This document shows positions 30,601 through 40,009 of a stretch of DNA of 64,000 nt, piece by piece. The stretch is from Phymatolithon calcareum (lineage: Eukaryota > Rhodophyta > Florideophyceae > Hapalidiales): NCBI GenBank assembly GCA_977006965.1, contig OZ345366.1, forward strand, positions 806,001-870,000, given 5' to 3'. Positions within the stretch are counted from its first letter, which is position 1. Every line of letters starts with the position of its first letter. The position numbers and the translations under genes are program-made. Under the pieces are notes generated by a model. The model did not search any database and was not told where the DNA came from. It was given only the letters and a program-made list of their open reading frames with translations.

Positions 30601-32659
30601 CGATGTATGCGGTCATCCATGGTTGCCACTTTCCAGCCCTCTTGATCAACAGCTCCATTGACCGTCCGCGCAAGTGTGTGCGATTGTGCACCTTGCGAAG
30701 CAATTCTCGCAACCTCTGGGTTTGCGGTAATTTGTGTCCGGTTGAGCTGTCACCTACCTCCGTAAACATCGACTCAGCCACGTTCATCATGACGGTTTTG
30801 TTCGATAACCAGATGCGTGCATGTCCATCTTCCTTCGACACCGGTGTCGGTATCGTGACCGTACGGCGCCCATAATCCATGGATAGTTCTTCGCGCTTGT
30901 GCCGCTCTACACCGTTGAACTCCTGCAAGGTATCCTTCGCCATCAGGAAAGGAACATCGCCGTCCACCACGAACGCCTTAATCGGTATCCACTCCCCGCT
31001 TCCAGCCGGGAGTGGTAGTGTACAACGAGCGATGATCCTCTCTGGTTTTGACCCGTTCTCTTCCGTACCAAACGCATGATATTTCGGGTCGCCATCCCTT
31101 CGCGGTTCGAACCTGGGTCTCACCCCGATCGTAGCGCAAAGACGAACGTAATTCCTCTCGCCGACGACAGAACCCTTCGCACCACCGTCAACGATGATCG
31201 AACGGCTGTCATCCTCTGCATGGAATACTTCCTCTGCATGCGTTGCCATCGAGGTATACAGTATCTCTATGCTTTCTGCCAGCGTTGATGACTTCGACTG
31301 TGTGGTTCCATCCTTGTTCTTCGGTGGAAACTCGGACTGCTGGCTTTTCTTTCGATCTTGCTGCTTCTTCGCGTGTGCCTCCTTGCACTTTGGATTCTCG
31401 AATGCGAAGTGTTCACCTTTGCAGATCCAACACGGGCCTTTCTTTTTCCCCGTTGTCGTCTTCGAATGCGTCGTCGTTGCTGATGTAGAGCTCTCCTTCT
31501 GCGGGTAATCTTGCTTCACATGAGCCTTCGCTGCGGACTCACCGTGGTCTAGACGACGGAGCGCGATTCGTACCGCCTCCATCGTGATTATTGCTGGCTC
31601 GTCCGATGTTGAAGAAGATGACGACCTTTCAACGCGTTGCGGCTCTGACAACGTTTCCAATTGCTTCTTGAGGTCTTCAGCGTCCGATAGGCTCCTCTTA
31701 TTCGCCTGCAATGCTGCTTGCGCCTCTTGAACCTTGATTCGGACCCTCGGATCAAGAACTCCTTCGCCTAACGCATCCAGGGCTGTCGACACGTCTTCCA
31801 AGGCATCAGCAGCGTTTCCAGACCGTCGATTAAGGTCACCCAGTCGTAACCCCAGGCCTGCCGCGATGTCTATAGCCGTAACGACCCTCGTCGATGTCTG
31901 CTCGATAGCCGCATCGGCCTCACTCGCACAACTGTCCTCGACTAACGACGCAACAGGATGTTCATTGTCACGTCGACGCGACACCTGGCTAAGCGCTCCT
32001 GTAGCAGACTGCGGTCCTTCGCGACGACCTCGCGCCCTACTTGCCACCGAAAGAGGATCTTTCTTCGTCATGAGACCCTTCTGGTACTGCATTGCGTTCT
32101 GTAGCGCCCATGTGAACTCCGTCCGGTCCAGTTTAGCGTTCAATACGCACAGAAGCGCGAGTAACTCTTGTACACCCGGTGATTGCGCAGCTTCACCATG
32201 CGAGTAGGCGTATTGCGTGCACAACCCGCTGAACGACTGCCAATAGTCGTCGAACGTCTCTTTCCTCCCATGCGACTTGACCATCAGGTCTTTCCAAGAC
32301 TTCGCCGTGTCTAAGAATGCGGTCTCCTTGTCCAATGGGTCAAGAGCGTTCAGGATGTAGTCAATGACTGTGCCGAATTCTTCGCGGTCCATCTCCGCGT
32401 GTACGTAGTCAGAGACATGTTCTAGGCGGTAGCCTGCACCTCCGCTGATGTTGGTGAGGATGGCAAACACTTGCTGACCGAACGACAATCGTCTGTCCGA
32501 CGTCTTCTCGGCCAAGTCTTGGAACTTGATCCAGTCGACCACCGCCCTCCTGTACGCTCTTGGCTCGACCGAGTCATCGAATATGGGAACAACACCGGGC
32601 TTCCTTGTTCTCATCCAGGACCTCCTTCCGGCGCCGCGGAAGCTTTGACCTGGGCCCAT
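27641..32659 (-). CDS. Element D Gag-Pol polyprotein
   Basis: One frame of 1672 codons if started at ATG 32659, which lies inside the PBS. The next ATG (MRTRKPGVVPIFDDS, about 32614) is an alternative. The order is Gag with a Cys/His segment (CWICKGEHFAFENPKC), then a protease with IVDGGAKGS (DGG instead of DSG). Integrase has H..H and CDVCLRTGD, then core D in YFDIMYW, D in IVADQEF and E in KAGVVERKNR. RT has ARLCVHGNRDNEKDSL and KYVDDMLVA (intact YVDD). RNase H has FSDAGYPHAK, SSASAETIAA and VDSKGLHRAI, ending ADALTKPLAGG. The lineage differs from A, B and C, with divergent RT spacing and protease. No stop or shift is seen. Confidence 0.93.
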   Translation of the reverse strand: MGPGQSFRGAGRRSWMRTRKPGVVPIFDDSVEPRAYRRAVVDWIKFQDLAEKTSDRRLSFGQQVFAILTNISGGAGYRLEHVSDYVHAEMDREEFGTVIDYILNALDPLDKETAFLDTAKSWKDLMVKSHGRKETFDDYWQSFSGLCTQYAYSHGEAAQSPGVQELLALLCVLNAKLDRTEFTWALQNAMQYQKGLMTKKDPLSVASRARGRREGPQSATGALSQVSRRRDNEHPVASLVEDSCASEADAAIEQTSTRVVTAIDIAAGLGLRLGDLNRRSGNAADALEDVSTALDALGEGVLDPRVRIKVQEAQAALQANKRSLSDAEDLKKQLETLSEPQRVERSSSSSTSDEPAIITMEAVRIALRRLDHGESAAKAHVKQDYPQKESSTSATTTHSKTTTGKKKGPCWICKGEHFAFENPKCKEAHAKKQQDRKKSQQSEFPPKNKDGTTQSKSSTLAESIEILYTSMATHAEEVFHAEDDSRSIIVDGGAKGSVVGERNYVRLCATIGVRPRFEPRRDGDPKYHAFGTEENGSKPERIIARCTLPLPAGSGEWIPIKAFVVDGDVPFLMAKDTLQEFNGVERHKREELSMDYGRRTVTIPTPVSKEDGHARIWLSNKTVMMNVAESMFTEVGDSSTGHKLPQTQRLRELLRKVHNRTHLRGRSMELLIKRAGKWQPWMTAYIDKLVEECDVCLRTGDPEPNKKFSVTKLERNFNERVYFDIMYWKKKMILHMVDSATGFSEMCVIRTRELSAIIRELENAWCLRHGDPVEIVADQEFEKRPIVDWAAQRGTKFSPVPARRHGKAGVVERKNRVVKDVLEKLDADPNHRGKPFKDKVVNAGYISNIMYGNRVASSFELARGYTPSVDGTGQKFVTKEYLAAYKAMEARRLLARIFKSRPSPQRKDITVGEQVLVLLPGGSRPRGHWEEHPVEEVRADGAVVVGKGRYRKVIAPEDVRKFPGNEIASAVLRAQHGVPAKDTGHRRAPRKTSAQDMSVTSVSDDESSEDEALDISGIPVKEAEESGGGVAEHDEGDSANFGSQPASISAITPAVERTIDVESAGQTAPKIDTIRKSVQLDPTVQEDSEEPVVRRSSRMSRPPDRLNMMATFIMKEADRDRAEQAVLEETYNQFRNVRFYAREAPWIPKPVMCKAEEAELEKNWYANIQEVDTRELPKEANLIGSHFVYNVKTDTVEGGARRFKLKARLCVHGNRDNEKDSLRTDAAVVSHEGFRLTYTVASQFGLILGKGDISGAYPQSGKAMRKIFVMPPRSISKPCKVWLLLVTFYGIVTAGRKWQRASDELLTNGLGLEVVIGMPQLFRHEVKGTLQILVAKYVDDMLVAARTTLVLEKARDAISQTFNVGHWAQTPEEMNVNSTEVTQTPTTIGVKMPSLAKEIEPIVLLPARRKQISEAATVLEVKAVRTIAGKLGYLGVACSPIAAFAASYLQQCVPGLSVGALKALNGVIRDTARRQHAIQYIQPTMMEREQAHILAFSDAGYPHAKRKSVAQEGCIVGIAFGAKAGSKFHTLAWLSRKQRRVSTSSASAETIAAVTASGVAFSIRAVYESATKVRLPITIAVDSKGLHRAIATHSQPRDRAVVTEVHRLRLNHMNGDLDRVVWIPGVENPADALTKPLAGGTTAILEEMMATGRLLHDVDDLRGIGVARQEEM

Positions 32660-32662
32660 AAC
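32650..32662 (-). other. Primer-binding site of element D (contains a candidate start codon)
   Basis: On the minus strand GTTATGGGCCCAG directly follows the LTR end TTTTAACA. It complements the initiator tRNA-Met anticodon arm. Its ATG (32659-32657) is in frame with the whole polyprotein. Confidence 0.75.
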
Positions 32663-32979
32663 TGTTAAAACCACGCCGCACAGAGGGACACAGCCCAAAG
32701 ACACACAGCTGTAGATATCTCTCGTGCCGCCGCACCGAGCGGCCACAGGTAGCTGTCGTCTGGACGCGCGCGCGTAGCCCAGAAATCCGAGACCTTCAAA
32801 CTCGCTGGTTTATCTCTCCCCTCCCCTCTCCCTTTTTCGCCCCCGGCGCTGCCGGGAGCAGTCTAATATTTCAATGGTCATTACGGCTCGAATCATATAT
32901 TCTAAAAATCAATTAAATCTTCACCAATAACATTCCTGTCTTCTTCCCGACCGATCATTGGTTCCATTCGATTTCAACA
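32663..32979 (-). repeat. 5' LTR of element D (317 bp)
   Basis: Same sequence as 27031-27347 in my comparison. It is followed on the + strand by the duplicated target GCTCG. Confidence 0.95.
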
Positions 32980-33718
32980 GCTCGATCATTGGGAGGTCCT
33001 CCTCCGGAGGACATTCCCATTGAGCTTCGTCTTTCGCTGACACGCGCAGTTGCAACGCTCGGCAGAGCTGTTCTGGCAAACGTGGCGACCCAAGCCAGCC
33101 TATATCACCTTCTCTACCGTCTTCGTATTGGGCTAGGGATAGGAGTGCGTCGAATTTTTGCACATTAGCTTGCTCCGTGGTTAGCGTTCCGAGCTTCGCT
33201 TGAACATCATTTCGATTGAGAAGGTCTTCCAGCTTCCTGGCTAGTGGACCCAGTGCATTCTCGTTCGTGAACCAGTCAGAATGGACTACACGTTCAACGA
33301 ACTGGCTAGGAACAGTCAGAGTTTTTGCCAGGATCCTGTCGATACCAGGAAAAATAATCTGGTCCTGCCGTTGCAGGGTAGTGCCGTCTGCCGCTGCTTC
33401 GGCAAACGGAGGCGCAAAGATGGACTGTTGTTGGAACGGACCGCGGAGAGGGCGCACAGGAAGGTACTTGTGCGTACCTTTTGCAGATGTTTTCACTTCA
33501 ACAAATGCACCTTTCCTTCCACGGGGGCGAATTCCTTGCATTTTCCACCCCTTAGCCACCGCTTCGTCGTACGTCACGCTCAAGATAATTCCCGGGACAG
33601 CATCGGGGCGTTCTGCAATGTCGGTGTTTGGATTAGTGGCTATGGCGACTGCGGATTGCATTCCTCTGGCAGCGTCTGTCGCTTCCCTTATAGCACCTGC
33701 GATTCCTGTTGAAGACAT
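32980..33718 (-). CDS. Element X gag, N-terminal part
   Basis: Starts at ATG 33718 (MSSTGIAGAIREATDAARGM) and is open to the D insertion point, where codons PMIE run into the duplicated GCTCG. It continues at 27025. About 246 codons, rich in charged residues, with a WKMQGIRPRGRKGAFVEVK segment. No known domain is recognised. It is assigned as Gag by position (first gene, zinc knuckle in its C-terminal part). Confidence 0.8.
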
Positions 33719-34118
33719 CGCGGCTAGTCGGGAGCAGCGGCGCTGCGGCTCTTTTCGTTCTGTACCGCGTGGAGGGGTTCTAAGGCCTGCAGGCCCCTGT
33801 TACCGCGGCGCGGCTTCGATTCGGACTCCCCGTTTCCCGTCCTTCTTCGTGCACTGTTATTTTGTCGATGGTGTGAGGTCTTTCTTTCCTTACTTCACCC
33901 GGACGCGAAAAATATAGAGCTTAAATAGGTCTCGCAGAGTTGGGGTTTTCGGTTCAGTCCCCTTCTTCGTAGCGCGACCTGCATGGGCAAATCTCCTTCA
34001 ATTGGTTTCGTTTCACCCAGTTGCCTTTGCTCTCGCGCTTTTCGTTATTTTTATCGCTACCCATAGCGCTCGCTTTCACACTTCATTAAGTGCCGCTAGT
34101 AAGAGAAAAATTTTGTCT
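33719..34118 (-). other. Element X leader between A1 and gag
   Basis: About 400 bp between the A1 repeat and the gag ATG. No other gene is seen. It presumably holds the promoter and 5' UTR. Confidence 0.5.
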
Positions 34119-34412
34119 GACCCTATTGCGTCCGACGATGGGCATTCGCTGCCCTCGTTGCGAGCTCTTGCAGTCGGTGCCCCTCGCGCTTTGGCGCACG
34201 GGACTCTATATTGGTGCATGACATGTACACGTGTACTGACACTAATTGCGGGACCTACAACAAGGCTAATGGTCAAAATACGGTACGGTCAAAACTGGGC
34301 CTGTGTCCCTTCTCTGACCGGTTTTTTGTTGCGGTGTGCGCGCGATAAAAACGACTGATCAAAACCAACTTTAATTCACCAACCTAGCCAAGCCGAGATT
34401 AAAGCAACATTT
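34119..34412 (-). repeat. Element X split direct repeat A1
   Basis: Outer 5' end of X, same orientation as A2 (20667-20957), with about two substitutions. The flank after ACATTT (TTCAAGCAGCAG) is Y sequence. Confidence 0.9.
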
Positions 34413-34434
34413 TTCAAGCAGCAGTTTAGTCAGC

Positions 34435-34517
34435 TATTGGATCATACCTCACATCATATACAAGTATATATGGACGACGATTAGCCCACTCAGTAAACTA
34501 GTCAGTGGACCTTCACA
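34435..34517 (+). repeat. 5' LTR of element C (83 bp)
   Basis: From TATTGGATCATACCTC to GGACCTTCACA, directly followed by the PBS. Contains ACAAGTATATATGG, a TATA-like stretch. Confidence 0.85.
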
Positions 34518-34529
34518 GGTTATGGGCCC
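34518..34529 (+). other. Primer-binding site of element C
   Basis: GGTTATGGGCCC, same initiator tRNA-Met anticodon-arm complement as in A and D. The contained ATG opens a 19-codon frame ending in TAG, ahead of gag. Confidence 0.75.
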
Positions 34530-34773
34530 TTTCGCTTCCGTTGGCACAACGATCCCGAACACTCCACCCGTCCGAAGCTAGTTGCTTCGATAAAGAGCAT
34601 TCATCACGGACAACGCATACAGTAAAGACTACTGTCAAGACAAGGCTCAAGCAAACCGCTTACGCGACGCACGAGCCCAGCGCAGGTTGAACCGATACTT
34701 GCTGGACGATCGATTTCCCAGCCGACCTCAAGAACCTCACCGATCAGTGGCTGATCACAACATATCATCCACA

Positions 34774-37700
34774 ATGACAACACCACCACCATCCGGATCA
34801 CTACCCACGCTAACTAAAGGAGGAAATTTTATGCTTTGGCACGTTTCCATTCACAGCCAAGGTCTGGAACACGATTGGCATACATATCTTACGGAGGACA
34901 TTCAAGTCGGGCCCGATGCGGATGCGGCGGCTACTCAAATGCACAACAAGCGCAAAGCGCAAGCCCTACGCACTCTCCTCACATACACTTCTCAGGAGCT
35001 TCTATCAGAGCTCGAAATCGAGGTAACTCTTGACACAGCACCATCGACACTCTTTGCAGCTATCAAATCTCGCTTTCAACCAAAAACAGACCCAGCCACT
35101 CAGCAAAATCTGCTCAAGGAAGTTCTCACCATCACCTTCGACAAATTTGACAATATTGACGACTATATATCTAATCATCGATCTATGCGCCAGCGCATGA
35201 TCATGGCCAAAGTTCCCGACATAAGTGATGAAACAACCACTGCGCATTACATCATCTCCGGCATTGAAAGCACCTCGCTCCCCGAATATATTGGATGCAA
35301 TCTCCGGTTCCAGCAGTTCAAGACTATTGAAGAGTGTCACCAAGGGATAGCAACTCTCTATAGGCCAATCAAAAAGAAAATTGCACCATCAGAATTAAAC
35401 GCACAACAAGGAACTGTACGTGGTCGTGGAAGCCGCGGCCGAGCTCGCGGTGGCGGATATGGCGGCGGCTCTGGTCACCAATACTATCGCAACCGCGTCA
35501 CAGGTAAACCGAAATTTTGCCATTATCACAAGGCCTATGACGAATGTTGGCGCACACCAGCTCCGCAGGAAAAGAAGGAAGAGAAGGGCGACAATAGAGG
35601 CAGACGTCACCGACGTGCAAATGCAGCCCTCCAGTACGACAATCAGCTCCAGCATGATCAGCTTCCAATGGATACGAACCACGAAATAAATCACGACGAT
35701 TCTGAATACATATTGGACTCCGGCGCATGGCCAACTCATCTTCATTCAGAACAACCTCAAATGCGGAAATACAAGAAACCCAAGTACACCATCACTGCGA
35801 ACAGCCAAGCCGCCAAACTAACTCACTATGGGCAAGCGACCATACCTTCTCGGCCAAAACCTATACACTTCACGAAAGCCATCGTTGGACAATCCTTCAA
35901 ATCTAACCTCATATCTGTACACCAAATCTGTCGCACGAACAAATCAATCATCTTCAACGAAGACGCGGCCTATGTAATCCCGAAAATATCCACCCTGCCA
36001 GCGAAGGAAATCATTGCGATTGCACCAGCCATTAACGGAGTGTGCAAACTACACACAACAGGACAAGGGGACAGAGCTCCAGCTGCTCACATGTCTAGAG
36101 TTCATCCTGTTCCTAACTGGCCAGGCCGAGAGATACCGTACACAAAAGCATCGGAAACTACCACAGTACGACCGGACAGGGCACCACCACACCCTCAGGC
36201 ACCTTTAACCAATGAACAAAGCTTACGACGTGGAATTTTCCTTCCACTGACGAATGACATGGCAACTGAAACTATAGACTGTACGGCACACCCTCAAAAA
36301 TCTTTCAACTACAACAATTACACTAATGGGGCCCCAACGACATGGGAAAACTGGCATTTGATAATGAATCACACGAACTATAGCAAGCTTGCGAAGATGG
36401 CGAAGCAAAATCTCGTTGATGGCCTTCCAAAGGTTCTCCCCAGACCGCCCACGACCCCAATATGTGCTGGGTGCGCGGTAGGACACCAAACTAAAGCACC
36501 ATTCAAAGGAAAAATGCCTCGGTATCTAATTTTTCATCTCGTCACGGCGGATATCGGGGAAATCAATGAACCAAGTGTACGAGGGCTCCTCTACTTTGTC
36601 ACTTATACTGAAATATTCACCCGACGAAAACTGTTGTTCTTATGCAAAAGGAAATCAGATGTACGAAAACACACAAAGACTGCACTAAAAATTATTGCGA
36701 CCCAACTTGGACGCCCTGTCAGACGGTTCAGGCCCGATGGTGCAAAGGAGTTTGGAGCCAGTGATATACAGGATTTCTGTAACTCGAAGGGAATACTGCT
36801 TGAGCCGTCCACGCGATACACCCCCCAGGAGAACTCTGTATCTGAACAGTTTAATCGCACCCTCATGGAAAGAGCGCGAGCCGCGTTGTTTACCGCCAAA
36901 ATGCCGTTTCAGTTTTGGGACTTTGCAATTCTTGACACCGTGATCAAGTACAACCACACATATCACGAGTCTATAAAAGCAGTACCGGAAGCTCTCTGGA
37001 ATACAACCCGCAAACCGAATATCAGCAGTTTTCAGCCGTTTAGAGCACTTGGATACACAACCTCTGTGGACTCCGTTCCAAGAAAATTGAAGAAAAATGA
37101 ACCCAGGGCAATCCTCACGCGTTATCTTTATCGTCCTGATCCGACACACTATTTTGTCATCAATATGAAACCCGGAAAAATCTTCAAGTGTCGCCAGTCT
37201 AACTTCAAAGCATACGATCCACATCTTGACACTACAAGGCTAATAACAATCCAAGCCAACACAGTCGCACCCGCTGTACGTAAACAGCATATTCGTGCTC
37301 CGGCGGCATCAATAGACTTAAATCGCCCCAAGCCAAGACCACCGTCATCCCTACATGAGGCAAGAATATACCCCGATGCACAACTGTGGGAAGAAGGGTA
37401 TAATATTGAGCTCCAATCCCACGAAACAAAAGGAACGTTCAAGTGGGTGCATCGAAGCACGGTTCCCAAAGGTGCAACAATATATCCACCGACTATTGCT
37501 TTTCGCTACAAATGTGATGCCAATGGAAATGTTAGTAAGCGAAAAGTTCGAATATCCTTCCGCGGCGATCGCACAAAACCGTATGAACACTATGATCCAC
37601 ATAACCTCGCAACGTATGCACCTGATAAGGACGCCATCCGTCTAGTAATTGCCATCGCCACTCACCTTGATATGGACATGCATCACGTAGACATATCCTC

Positions 37701-38073
37701 TGCATACCTCCATGAGGATGTCAACAGTCCAACGCCACTATACATGCGCAAGCCTCCTCCTTTTTGCGGCGGCACTGGTACACGAAAAATTGTTGGACAA
37801 TTGATGAAGAACATTTACGGTTTACGCCAGGCGTCACGAACATACTCAGATGGACTCCGAAAACACCTAACAAAAATGGGATACCACGCTAAGCGAATTG
37901 AATCCCAAGTGTTCATTCTTCAACGCGGCAGAGATGTTTTGCTCATGCCGACAGTCACAGATGACTTTCTTATCGCCTCAAGCTCTTCATCCCTTCTTGA
38001 AGAATGTAAACAACAACTGTCAAAGAAATATACCATTCGGGACATGGGCGAGGCGGAACATTTTATCGGATAG
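34774..38073 (+). pseudogene. Element C Gag-Pol, open part
   Basis: 1099 codons from ATG 34774 (MTTPPPSGSLPTLTKGGNF). Gag has a Gly/Arg-rich (RGRGSRGRARGGG) nucleic-acid-binding tract and CHYHKAYDECW. The protease has YILDSGAWPTHLH. Integrase has H..H (ENWHLIMNH), CAGCAVGH, D in TADIGE, D in RPDGAKEF, and E in PQENSVSEQFNR. RT has RKVRISFRGDRTKPYEHYD, MHHVDISSAYLHEDV, IYGLRQASRTY and PTVTDDFLIAS (VTDD instead of YVDD). Translation stops at TAG 38071-38073 after GEAEHFIG, where W is usual, before RNase H. Therefore non-autonomous. Confidence 0.85.
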
Positions 38074-38976
38074 CGCATACAAAGAGACAGAAAGAATCGC
38101 ACAACAACAATCAGTCAACCCGCGCTAACGTTGCAGATACTAGAAGACTTTCGGATGACCGAATGCAATTCCGCACCTGCTCCATACTTATCGGGAATAA
38201 CTCTGGAGCCCACCAGTGCCGAATAACCAACGCTGGACACAACGATATATCCATATGCGTCCTGTGTTGGTCTACTGAGATACCTAGCAGATTGCACACG
38301 CCCTGACTTAGCGCAAATAGTAACCGACCTCGCGAGAAGCCTCAGTAAACCGGCGCGGCGTCACTGGAATGCAGCAAAACGTGTACTCAGGTACCTCAAA
38401 GGTACCATATACTTTGGCATCACGTACCGACGCGGAAACGGTGAACTCATTGCGCAGTCTGACGCGGATTATGCAAACTGTAGATCGTCCCGCAAATCAG
38501 TTCACGCCAACATTTGCTTCTTCAATGATGCCCCCGTATCATGGACATCGCGCACGATCAAAACGATTTGTACCAGCACATGCGAGGCTGAATATATAGC
38601 GGCAGGACATGCGGCGAAACAGGCCCGCTACCTCCGAACACTCCTCCAAGCATTCTTCTCTCCTCAAACTCGGCCAACTGATCTGCATACTCGGCTTTTC
38701 TTGGATCCGACTCCGCTGCTCATCGATAACACTGCAGCAATACGAATTGGGACAGCAAGCGCCCCTACCAAGCGATCCAAATACATTGACGTGCAGCATC
38801 ACTTCATTCAGGAACTCGTTCGCAATGGTACCGTCCGCCCCATTCACCACCCATCCAAAACACTTAAGGCAGATTTACTGACGAAACGCCTTCCCGAGAC
38901 TCGCTTCCTCATGCTTCGAAAGCAGCTGTCTTTGACATGCGGCTTGACAAAATCAGCGGCGGCTATTGGATCATAG
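38074..38976 (+). pseudogene. Element C RNase H remnant
   Basis: In the frame after the TAG a second stop (TAA, about 38224) follows. After a shift, one frame carries QSDADYANCRSSRKS, CTSTCEAEYIAAGHAAKQ, PLLIDNTAAIRIG and SKTLKADLLTKRLP, and ends at 38976. These are the complete RNase H signatures of copia. At least two stops and one frameshift separate it from RT. Confidence 0.8.
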
Positions 38977-39051
38977 TCTTTGCGCTGCAAAGACTACTCT
39001 ACATCTGAGGGAATAAGCTCTCAGAAATGTCTGATTCCGCCAAGCAGAACA

Positions 39052-39134
39052 CATTGGATTATACCTCACATCATATACAAGTATATATGGACGACGATTA
39101 GCCCACCCAGTAAACTAGTCAGTGGACCTTCACA
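39052..39134 (+). repeat. 3' LTR of element C (83 bp)
   Basis: From CATTGGATTATACCTC to GGACCTTCACA, then TCAGC. Three differences from the 5' copy. Confidence 0.85.
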
Positions 39135-39139
39135 TCAGC

Positions 39140-39952
39140 TGCTTCAATTCGGAGGTATTGAAATGCACGCAAGCTGTAATTTAACACTGTGTCCTTTTTG
39201 GACAGCGAAATGATACGTATTTCCGGTCAGATGCAGTGATGTTCCAATTTAGGCATGCGTCAGTGCATTCCGACATTCTATTGTACAATTGCTTGGTTGT
39301 TAATCCACTGAATAGACTTAATCGTTCAACAGAGCAAAAATTCGCCTAAGGTTCGGCGAACATTCGGCAAACGTTCGGCGAACGTTCGGCTGTTTTGTAG
39401 CTGAATTTCTAATTTGTCAATTTTTAATGAGCTCCCACTCGTGAGTTCGCGAGACAACCGAACAATTTACTGCGAAACTTTGTCACGCATAGCTTGTAGA
39501 ACATACTACGTCACAGCGATCTGGAAAATGTTCATGCTTTCCATAAAAATTCGCTAGGTAAAATTTCGAAAAATCGCTGAATTGCCGAACGTTCGGCAAC
39601 TTGGACCATCTAATTCTTGCCATTCGATTGACAGAGCTTATTTATCGCACCGAATATTTGAATACCTTGATCATTGCTACCATAATTCGTGTCCATTTGC
39701 GCATAAAGTTATAGAACTGGCGAAAATTCGGCAAGCGAAGTTTAAAGAAAGCGAACATTCGAACATTCGAGGCAACTAAGTTCGTTGAAGCTGCCTATGA
39801 AGACATTTCGAGCAACAAATAGAACTTATACCAGTAGTGCAATACGGCACTGCACAGCAGCTGCAATTGGAACTGCACCAAAACGTTTTTGAGCCAAACG
39901 ACGAATTTTACGCTGGCTGTCACCTCTCAATCTTTGATTGGTCAGGCCCACC
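39140..39952. other. Right part of hAT element Y, non-coding
   Basis: AT-rich, no gene seen. It holds an 11-bp repeat array of TTCGGC motifs (39350-39392) and a 14-bp palindrome, GCCGAACGTTCGGC (39584-39597), with single GTTCGGC-like motifs in between. Confidence 0.5.
39350..39392. repeat. Four 11-bp TTCGGC repeats
   Basis: Units of the form NNTTCGGCRAA in direct tandem (GGTTCGGCGAA, CATTCGGCAAA, CGTTCGGCGAA, CGTTCGGCTGT). Pairs form GAACGTTC dyads. Confidence 0.8.
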
Positions 39953-40009
39953 GCAATTTATCATTTTCAGGAGTGACCCAATGGGTCACTCCTGAAAATG
40001 ATAAATTGC
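39953..40009. repeat. Perfect 28-bp palindrome with 1-base spacer
   Basis: Arms 39953-39980 and 39982-40009 are exact inverse copies (GCAATTTATCATTTTCAGGA... / ...TCCTGAAAATGATAAATTGC) about a single A. The right arm is also the terminal inverted repeat of element Z, so two element ends meet here tail to tail. Confidence 0.9.

Larger units (their letters stand above)
27031..32979 (-). mobile_element. Copia element D, intact, inserted in X gag
   Basis: LTRs of 317 bp at 27031-27347 and 32663-32979 show no difference in my comparison. The flanking duplication is GCTCG (27026-27030 and 32980-32984). On the minus strand the PBS (32662-32650) abuts the 5' LTR, and a purine tract, AGAAGGCGGGAA, abuts the 3' LTR. 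A single long frame (32659-27641) encodes Gag-Pol. Between the stop and the 3' LTR lie about 290 bp with an 8-bp hairpin near 27563 (GCGCAAAC ... GTTTGCGC). Matching LTRs and an open frame make D the youngest insertion in the window. Confidence 0.95.
20412..34412 (-). mobile_element. Element X: tyrosine-recombinase retrotransposon (DIRS order, PAT/Ngaro-like)
   Basis: Minus-strand order: A1 (34412-34119), leader, gag (33718-25431, split by D), RT-RNase H (25430-22626), tyrosine recombinase (22629-21166), B1 (21120-20958), A2 (20957-20667), B2 (20574-20412). A1 equals A2 and B1 equals B2, all in direct orientation. This is the split-direct-repeat layout of PAT and Ngaro elements. Repeats differ by about 2 (A) and 1 (B) substitutions. 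Without D the element is about 8.0 kb. All three reading frames are open once D is removed, so X was recently active. No target duplication is expected for this class, and none is seen. Confidence 0.88.
34435..39134 (+). mobile_element. Copia element C, very short LTRs
   Basis: LTRs of 83 bp at 34435-34517 and 39052-39134 differ at 3 positions. The flanking duplication is TCAGC (34430-34434 and 39135-39139). The PBS follows directly. Gag-Pol is open to 38073, then broken. No clear polypurine tract is seen before the 3' LTR (best candidate GAGGGAATAAG at about 39007-39017). The LTR starts are TATTGG and CATTGG instead of TGTTGG, so the terminal TG is mutated in both. C is related to B in gag Cys/His pattern, integrase PEENS/PQENS motif and altered RT box. 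Confidence 0.88.
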
